Source of the DNA: Diospyros lotus
Lineage: Eukaryota > Streptophyta > Magnoliopsida > Ericales > Ebenaceae
Direction of reading: 5' to 3'
Assembly: GCF_014633365.1 (NCBI RefSeq)
Contig: NC_068352.1
Span: forward strand, 30,847,310-30,911,309
DNA: 64,000 bases
In this document: positions 58,019-64,000 of the stretch, in pieces
Layout: each line of letters starts with the position of its first letter
Numbering within the stretch: the first letter of the stretch is position 1
Made by a program: the position numbers and the translations under genes
Notes under the pieces: generated by a model
The model's database searches: none
The model's input: the letters and a program-made list of their open reading frames with translations, nothing else
What the model was told of the DNA's origin: nothing

Positions 58019-58465
58019 CTTTGTTCTCTGCTCAGGGTATTTCCCTATTGTTTTTTTAGCCGCTTTTGCGCTGGGCTCTTTTGTTCTATAAAATATTTTA
58101 TTTACAGAAAAAAAAGAAGGTGAGCTTGCAACAACAAGGAATAGGCTCCGGTGATTGGTCCATTAAAGGGTGGTTGGAACCTGCAAGCACTCTGACACTC
58201 AAATCAGTAAGAGAACAAGTTGATAGAGTATCAATAGGTTAGAGAAGAACATATATTGGCTCTAGAGAGAACTGGTCTATATAGAAGGAGGAGAGGTCCT
58301 CCTACATACATGCGTGATGCGTTTACAACATATAATGGTGATGATAGTTGTTGCAGACTGGTGCAAAGTCTAGATTGGGTCGAGATCGAACAGTAGGCCG
58401 AGGGCCGAGATTAGGCTATGAACCAAGAGTCAAGATTGGGCCAATATTGTCCAGGGGCACATAAA

Positions 58466-58705
58466 ATATGCCTATTATTATGGGACATGCACAATAAAAA
58501 GAATCACATAATATTATCATTATGTTGTCGTCAAAACTTTTATTAAAATCTCATAACCAACAAGTGGGGATGATTAATGTTAAGAGACATACATTGACAA
58601 TATAATTAATGTTGTAAAAATCTTAAAAGTTTTAGAGACGAATGGGTAAAATTAAAATTTTAAAGGGAGACAAAAAAAAAAATTAGGCTACGATCTCTTT
58701 ACTTT
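58466..58705. other. AT-rich junction
   Basis: Sequence between the split LTR and the Gypsy protease remnant. No feature identified; the pol region expected here is missing. Confidence 0.4.
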
Positions 58706-59232
58706 TTAATTTTTGATTTTGAGTTTTGAATTCATTTTCATTTTTTTATTTCGATAGTTTGCTTTTAGAAAATTGAGAATGGCATGGACAACTCTAACCT
58801 CGATGGCCGATATTGGAAACTTCATCGCTAGAAGAGGTGTGGAGACGATTACGCCTAGAGCGTTGAGGGATGGGCATCCAAGTAGGGCATTGTATGGAGT
58901 CTGGCAGTCGACAACAAGATATTTAACGATGATGGTCCTAAGGAGGGAAGTTGTCCCAAACGTGGTCTGCAACTTGATGTACCCCTTAACGTGCACCTAT
59001 TCCCCGAAAAAATTAACCAAAACTTTCGTGGAACGGTTTGAGCTCTTCTTATGGAATTTTTAACCTCTTCAAGGTTAAAAAAGTATAGTAGGTCAGACGA
59101 ACTTCCTTGGTTGACAAGTACCTTTTTAATAACATAGTTGGCTGCCATGACAGATATCACCATGGGATCATCTAGGTTTTGGTCAATTCCCTCGAAGTCT
59201 TTGTCGATAAAGGAGATCATCGAGTGGGCCAT
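58706..59232 (-). pseudogene. Gypsy retrotransposon protease remnant
   Basis: Reading down from 59232: a leader (FIDKDFEGIDQ, DDPMVISVMAANYVIKKVLV), then the protease region where the usual D-G-G-S-S is N-Q-G-S-S, so the catalytic Asp is lost. After a frameshift near 58990-59040 come IKLQTTFGTTS, KYLVVDCQTPYNALLGCPSL and VVSTPLLAMKFP-type sequence. These are standard plant Ty3/Gypsy aspartic-protease motifs. No reverse transcriptase or integrase follows. Confidence 0.82.
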
Positions 59233-59255
59233 CCTCTTGTTGGACTCTCCTCCCC

Positions 59256-59507
59256 CTATGAAGCCTCTAGAAATGGTGCTATGACTCCCTTTATTTGATC
59301 AACGGGAGCCGTCCCGCCACCATGGTCCTCTTTTATTCTCGACCTCCTCCGTGGGTTGCCGCTCCTTCTTTGACCCGGATCTCCCCGCGGCTCCCTGCTC
59401 CGACTTCTTCTTTTTCTATAGACATACTGGTTGAGATGGCCTTGTTTAACCAACCGCTTGATCTGGTCTTTCAGTGCGACACACTCCTCGGTTGTGTGAT
59501 CGTACAT
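59256..59507 (-). pseudogene. Gypsy gag C-terminal basic region
   Basis: Contains HTTEECVALKDQIKRLVKQG, HLNQYVYRK and an Arg/Gly-rich tail (RRSRSREPRGDPGQRR), the usual linker between gag and protease in these elements. It lies upstream of, and in the same orientation as, the protease remnant. Confidence 0.8.
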
Positions 59508-60595
59508 TTAGTAATAATCACAACGCTTACTTGTATTGACGTAGGCGGTGAGGTTTTACTATCCTTGGTTGTTGGGGATTCAAATGATTCCCGAGTTATG
59601 GACTTCACAGAGGATCTGATCTCTCCCAGTCGTTAACGGGGCATATTTGTCGTATTTCAAACGATAAGGTTCAGGTATTTGCTCACGTTCTCTCATTTTC
59701 CCAGCCTACTCTTTTTGACTTTCTCTTCTTTGACTGGGGTCCATATCGAGGTAGTGTTGATGCTCAACCGATGGCCCTATCTGCTGGCTTAGTTAAGGTT
59801 GAGCTCTTGTTTGAGAGTCGCTACATCTAGTAGTTAAGACCTCTTCGACGTTTATGTAACCTGTTGCTCGTAATCTGAGGTTAAAGAGAGGTTTTCTTGC
59901 TAGGGAGTTAGCAAAAGGCCCGGGCTTTAACCCTACCATGAAGGCGTGTAGAGAGATTGAGAAGTTGAGGTTCTGAATCTAGATAGCCTCTTGATTGAAC
60001 CGATTTAAGAAATCTCGTAGCGGCTCATTTTCATCCTACTTCAGGTTGATGAGATTGGCTGAGGTCTTGCAGTGAGCTCGATTAGTGAAGAAATGAGTGA
60101 GGAAGTGGGTAGCGAGCTTGGAGAAGTCGTGGATGGAATCCGGCTTGAGGGTAGAGAACAACAGTAGGGCAAATTTCTTGAGAGTACTAGGGAAAGCTCA
60201 ACACATAATAGGATCAGTGCCCCGCTCAAAAGCATTAAGGAGTTAAACGTGGTTAGGTGCTCTTAGGGATTAGTGGTTCCGTCGTATAGCTCCAGGGTGT
60301 TGGGGAGACGAAAACCGTCTGACAAGGGTACAGACATGGTAAACTCCGAAAAATAGTGGTTGGGGGTGTATAAAGTTGTAGAAGGTGCAACAATATGGGT
60401 TATTTTAGGTTGGTGGTGGTTGTTGGCTTCTTCGTCATCGTCGGCCCGTCCATTATGTTGGTTGCATGGTTGATTGCGGGCTAGCTTAACGACTTGGTTC
60501 TCGAGCTGTCGAATGGTATGGAGAAAAATCTCCATGGTTGCAGGGTTTTCTGATTGGTAAGGGTGGGTGTTTTGGTTCTCTTGGTTGGGGGTCAT
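59508..60595 (-). pseudogene. Gypsy gag remnant
   Basis: The start codon at 60595 begins MTPNQENQNTHPY, with a short coiled region (LHTIRQLENQVVKLARNQ) and the conserved FRLPNTLELYDGTTNP just before the retrotransposon gag domain. The domain then continues in broken frames (the segment near 60041-60235 encodes SLSN.RPQPISST-like frames on shifted phases). Frameshifts and stops mean it cannot make gag. Confidence 0.8.
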
Positions 60596-60669
60596 ATTGT
60601 TCTAGCTTTTGGTTCTAGCCATAGATAATTATCGGGTATGGCTTGGAATGTTTTGGTGAGTTTATGGGG

Positions 60670-61114
60670 CAAGCAAGTTTTATCAGGCCCCACGGTAGGC
60701 GTCAAATGTTCCTTTCGACTCAAAAAATAATGATCAAACGATGGTCTTGAAGAAACGATGATCCGCACGGTGGGGGTGACACCTACAAGCACTCTGACGC
60801 TCAAGTAAGTGAAAACTTAAGGTGATAGAGTTTTTATCAGACTGAGAGAGAACATATCTTGACCGATAGTTAGCTAGCTTATATAGGAGAGAATGAGAGA
60901 GCCCATTGCGTGTTGTCGACTGTTGCAAGTAGGTTAGGAGTTTAGAATCTTAGGGCAGTTGAAGTTTGTTCTGAGCGCAAGGATCTAGGCATGGCGATGA
61001 GGGGATAGGAGATGTTGCTAAACTGACGTTGATAGGATGGGGCTTGGGGATCGGGCCTAGTATTGAGCAACGAGCTTATTGTTGAGCTAGACCCAATGGA
61101 AATAGTATAGTTCA
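60670..61114 (-). mobile_element. Gypsy 5' LTR and primer-binding site
   Basis: On the minus strand the LTR ends ...AAGGAACA (edge at 60707), followed by TTTGACGCCTACCGTGGGG (60706-60688), which resembles the TTTGGCGCC...GTGGGG primer-binding region of plant Gypsy elements. The R-U5 phrase 'cactctgacgctcaagt' is at 60790-60806. The outer edge is near 61114 and is not confirmed by a duplication. Confidence 0.65.
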
Positions 61115-61744
61115 TAACCTTCCATAAATAATAAACAAGAAGCCATATGCATACTATATAATATATATATTTTTTAATTGAAAAATAATGATATTTGAGA
61201 TATGACTTTTAAAATAATTATTAAGTGGTTGATTTTTTATTTTCAATTTTACACTGTGATATTATTGTATAACCTAAATCGACATTGTTTTAATTTTTAA
61301 AATAGGGTTTTGCTAAAGAGTAACAGACAAATTTGTATCATATTTTTAAAAAATAGTTTAGATAATTAATATTTTCAATTAAAAAATTATATTTTTTATA
61401 TAGATTTTCATTTACAAAGGAAAGACATGATCTTGTTTTATATTTTAAAACAAATTAACAAATTTATAATATCTTGTTTTAAAAGATTTATATCCAAATA
61501 AAGATAAATTTTCTTTCCATTTTTTAAATAAAGATAATAATCTTTTCCTTTAAATCATTCTAAATTCTATCCTAAAATACAGATATGATATCTCTCATTG
61601 GAATTTTATTTTTTATTAAATTTTCTATAAATAAAATTACCTTCAGACTGAATGACACTTATTTTTAAATGTCTCTTAATAAAGTGCATAGGAACAAAAG
61701 ATTGTTAGGAACATTTAACATTGCTCGTACGACAAAAAAAATAA
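61115..61744. other. AT-rich intergenic stretch
   Basis: No gene or repeat boundary seen. Confidence 0.45.
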
Positions 61745-63010
61745 GTCAATTCGGACTAAAAATAGTCAACTTCATTTTCTTTTCTAAGTTAAGTTTTATT
61801 TTTGAAAAAAATCTAAAAATGAATACGATATTTGAATAAATATAATTAGAGATATGATGTTGGTTTTAAAATTTTGTTTTAAGAAGAGAAATTTTGTTAT
61901 ATATGGAAACTCCAATATATAATAATATATATATATGAGCACATCAATTAATATTATAAACGTAATTAACAAATATACATGATAACAAAGGAATAATTAT
62001 CACAGTAATCTCAATTATAGGAATAATTAGCATAGTAATAAATGATCATATTATAGTAATCTTAATTAGATAATGAAAGCAAATCGAATGGGTAAAGCAA
62101 AATTTAAGTCAATCGAGCAATGATGATCTTACAGAACTCTAAAGTCAGAGTCAATTTATAATTCTAGATTCTCAATTTAATACTTCATATTAGGTAGTTC
62201 ACGCGTTGGTCCAACTAATGTTTTTGGGTCATGATAGTAAGTTGAGAATGACACAAGATTTGGGATGAAGTCTATAGTAAAGGTGACTTTTAAGCAACTG
62301 GATCTCGCAATCATCTCAATTATTTATGTATTTGACAACTAACTTGTCCTACACAAAGACTCTTCCTTCTTTGAATTGGTACAAAAATTAATCTCTCACC
62401 ACATGCATGGAAAAACAATTCTAGAAAAGAAAGAACCAAATTAATATAGCTTTATTTTTTATGATGAGATCCCTAGTTTCTAGAGATAAAATTTTAACTA
62501 TATAGTAGTTTAGATTTGATCTAAGGTCCGAAAGGTTTGATTTGTTTTAAAATTTGGAAGGTTATCTAAACAAGGAGTACCAATGAGGGTCTAGTCCCAA
62601 ACTCATATCCATTGCTAGCTCACCCAATTCGTCTAAAGCATTGAATCTAATTATTCATATAGCATCATACTAATCATTCAATTTGCTTATATAAAAGTGT
62701 GGTCTCTCATGTATAATATTTTATTATTTATTTATTATATTATTTTTAGTACAGTGATTGACTTGAGTATTGAACTATTCACTTAGAACTATAGACTTCC
62801 TCCTTTTGTAGGAAGAACTAGTCTTTAAAAATCACCCCTACCAATCACCCTAAGTTTTCAGTCAAGGTTTTCTTGGCTTGACTTGGAAATGATCAAAGTC
62901 GTGATTTTAATTTTTAATTAATTAATTCTTTTTGGTTGTGTGGGTTCTCTGGTCAAATCAGACTAGTTGTTGCATGGAAGGGACCTTAAGGCCCAAGTCA
63001 TTATTCTAAA
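61745..63010 (+). repeat. HMA-gene upstream duplication, copy 3
   Basis: 61745-61895 and 61905-62210 match 34115-34345 and 34564-34900. 62862-63010 matches 37775-37970. The order is the same as upstream of HMA copy 1, but without the Helitron and LTR fragment present there. Confidence 0.82.
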
Positions 63011-63600
63011 CCCAATAAAGACAAGACTATGGTCAAATCAGACTAGTTGTACTTGTTTCTACCTACCATAAAATTCTCCATTAATTATAACTCTCCAAAA
63101 TTTTATATTAAAAATTTTCCTATACATAAAAAAATTATATAATAGACTGCATTTTAGTATTTCGAAATCAACTGTTATGTCAAATTAAGATAAAAGATTG
63201 TCACGATCCAAGTCATATGGTCCATGAAAAAATTTTGTTTAATATTCTTGAGTAACAATTACGATGGGTATTCTTTAAATTATATTATTAATTAATTATT
63301 CAAAGGGTAATGATAATTAAAAACCCTTAATTGGTCAATTATAAGAAAAAAAAATACCAAATTTGAACTTTACTAAGACAGAAACGACTACATAAATTGT
63401 AACTCATTCAATTTTTATGTCCAAAATTAATTAACGTTAATTCGATATGTAAAAAAAAATATTACTAAAATTATGGACAAATCTAGTAATATCATTGATA
63501 TGAGTTTTTATTAGAAAACCAAGACGATCAGCCAAGACTAGTTGTTACGTCATTTTATGGCGCCGTAATGTTACGAAGCTTCCTTCCACCAGCCAAGAGT
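63011..63600. other. AT-rich sequence upstream of HMA copy 3
   Basis: No separate feature. A local repeat 'atggtcaaatcagactagttgt' in part (63031-63050) copies 62951-62972. Confidence 0.45.
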
Positions 63601-63603
63601 TTG

Positions 63604-63610
63604 TATAAAT
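63604..63610 (+). promoter_or_regulatory. TATA box of HMA copy 3
   Basis: TATAAAT, about 160 bp upstream of the start codon and just before a CT/TA-rich leader. The aligned position upstream of copy 1 (38364-38370) reads TGTAAAT. Confidence 0.55.
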
Positions 63611-63647
63611 GGACGTGAGCAGAGCCTTAGCAAACGCGGCATTTCCA

Positions 63648-63651
<4 letters not shown>

Positions 63652-63698
<47 letters not shown>

Positions 63699-63699
63699 G
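63652..63699. repeat. (TC)n(TA)n microsatellite in the HMA leader
   Basis: A long TC run followed by a TA run in the presumed 5' untranslated region. The same position in copy 1 (38398-38432) is shorter and interrupted. Confidence 0.9.
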
Positions 63700-63764
63700 G
63701 TGTATTATCTGCATCTGGCAGATTAAGGGTTTCAGATCCAAACATTTCTGAGCAAACCAAGACG

Positions 63765-64000
63765 ATGAAGGTAAGTAATATTCTGATCAAAATTAACTAC
63801 AAACTTGGTTTTTGCTCACAAACAGTGGGATACAAGAACCCGTAATTACTATCTTTAAGATATATATTGGCAATGGTTGTAATGGGTTCTTGCTTCCAAT
63901 TAAGCAGCAAAAGGTGGTCGTCAGATTCGGCACGAAGAGCAGCAAGTCTCGCTCCAAAGCCCTCACCATTGCCGTCGGCGTTCAAGGTATCACATAAGCG
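63765..64000 (+). CDS. Small HMA-domain protein (HIPP-like), copy 3, cut by the window end
   Basis: Exon 1 is ATGAAG (63765-63770), intron 1 63771-63907, exon 2 63908-63986, and the donor GTATCAC then leads out of the window. The visible protein is MKQKVVVRFGTKSSKSRSKA then LTIAVGVQG. This is the first strand and helix of an HMA fold, which in plants often serves as a small metal-binding or chaperone-like domain. The CXXC pair of classic HMA domains is replaced by Ser (SSKS), so copper or zinc binding by that loop is not expected. There are no stops, splice sites match copies 1 and 2, and the TATA box is intact. This makes it the best candidate for the functional member. Whether it has a C-terminal isoprenylation motif cannot be seen. 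Confidence 0.85.

Larger units (their letters stand above)
54818..58119 (+). mobile_element. 5'-truncated LINE (L1-type)
   Basis: Bounded by an 11-bp target duplication GTGAGCTTGCA (54807-54817 and 58120-58130), with an A-rich tail (58108-58118). It starts within the reverse transcriptase. The FADD catalytic motif lies at 54859-54870, followed by the thumb (NPVKSDCF, CYLGIPL, SWRGRLLSFAGRLQLV) and the connection region. A zinc-binding RT-associated domain (LWLAIKEHLSTLDRL, CFLCRCAMESHNHLFFSC) runs to 56148, and weak homology continues to 56412. In-frame stops occur at 55774 (TAG), 56146 (TAG) and later, so it is dead. A 1406-bp solo LTR (56613-58018) interrupts its 3' untranslated region, which resumes at 58024 and ends with AATATTTTATTTAC plus the A-tail. 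Confidence 0.9.
54776..58465 (-). mobile_element. Gypsy-type LTR split by a LINE
   Basis: TGTTCCTTCC at 54776 matches the LTR edge at 60707 (TGTTCCTTTCG). After the LINE (54818-58119) and its 11-bp duplication, the LTR resumes at 58131 with 'acctgcaagcactctgacac', matching 60785-60800 in the same orientation. Probably the 3' LTR of the minus-strand Gypsy remnant, or a relative. The right edge near 58465 is an estimate. Confidence 0.55.

Noticed and set aside
58773..59636. Plus-strand frames of about 100 codons
   Set aside because: They are antisense to the minus-strand Gypsy protease and gag remnants, which show the family motifs.

Overview
This is nuclear DNA from a flowering plant, most likely a eudicot. 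The evidence is GT-AG introns, plant-type CACTA, Helitron, hAT, Copia, Gypsy, LINE and Cassandra-type TRIM elements, a tRNA-iMet primer-binding site, and genes for small plant heavy-metal-associated (HMA) domain proteins. The window is AT-rich and almost wholly transposon-derived. The only host-type genes I can support are three copies of a small HMA gene.

Bases 1-31,050 are a nested stack. A roughly 100-bp tandem repeat (1767-2018, resuming at 30939) was split by a roughly 3-kb solo-LTR-like sequence (2019-30938, 5-bp duplication AAAAT). That was split by a 25.9-kb CACTA element (4234-30100, 14-bp terminal repeats CACTATAAGAAAAC, 3-bp duplication AAA). The big CACTA has GAGACGGA-type subterminal repeats, a tnp2-type transposase gene (9610-21861, broken) and a second six-exon gene of the Transposase_24 family (22449-29567) whose exons join into an uninterrupted 372-codon frame. 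Inside the tnp2 gene sits an 8.6-kb non-autonomous CACTA (10898-19489, duplication TAA) with periodic GCGACGGA...TCCGTCGC palindromes. A 1.1-kb Helitron (12116-13251) lies inside that, and its empty site survives 250 bp away. The long intron of the second gene holds a near-pristine Cassandra-like TRIM with 5S-rRNA-like LTRs (24277-24915), a dead Copia protease fragment, and a solo LTR (27092-27421).

Bases 31,000-52,700 are AT-rich intergenic DNA with solo LTRs, a second Helitron (35242-36980), hAT MITEs with 8-bp duplications (40780-41280, 44067-44548, 49777-49953), a PIF/Harbinger-like MITE (41729-42448), and two inverted copies of one LTR-retrotransposon-derived repeat.

Three copies of the HMA gene lie at 38.5, 52.8 and 63.8 kb. 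They have the same three-exon plan with a two-codon first exon, and shared upstream DNA recurs at 34, 54 and 62 kb, pointing to tandem duplication. The copy at 52.8 kb is frameshifted, the copy at 38.5 kb has an altered C-terminus, and the copy at 63.8 kb looks sound but runs off the window. Between the second and third copies lie a 5'-truncated LINE (54818-58119, 11-bp duplication) carrying its own nested 1.4-kb solo LTR (56613-58018), and a minus-strand Gypsy gag-protease remnant (58706-60706) beside an LTR.
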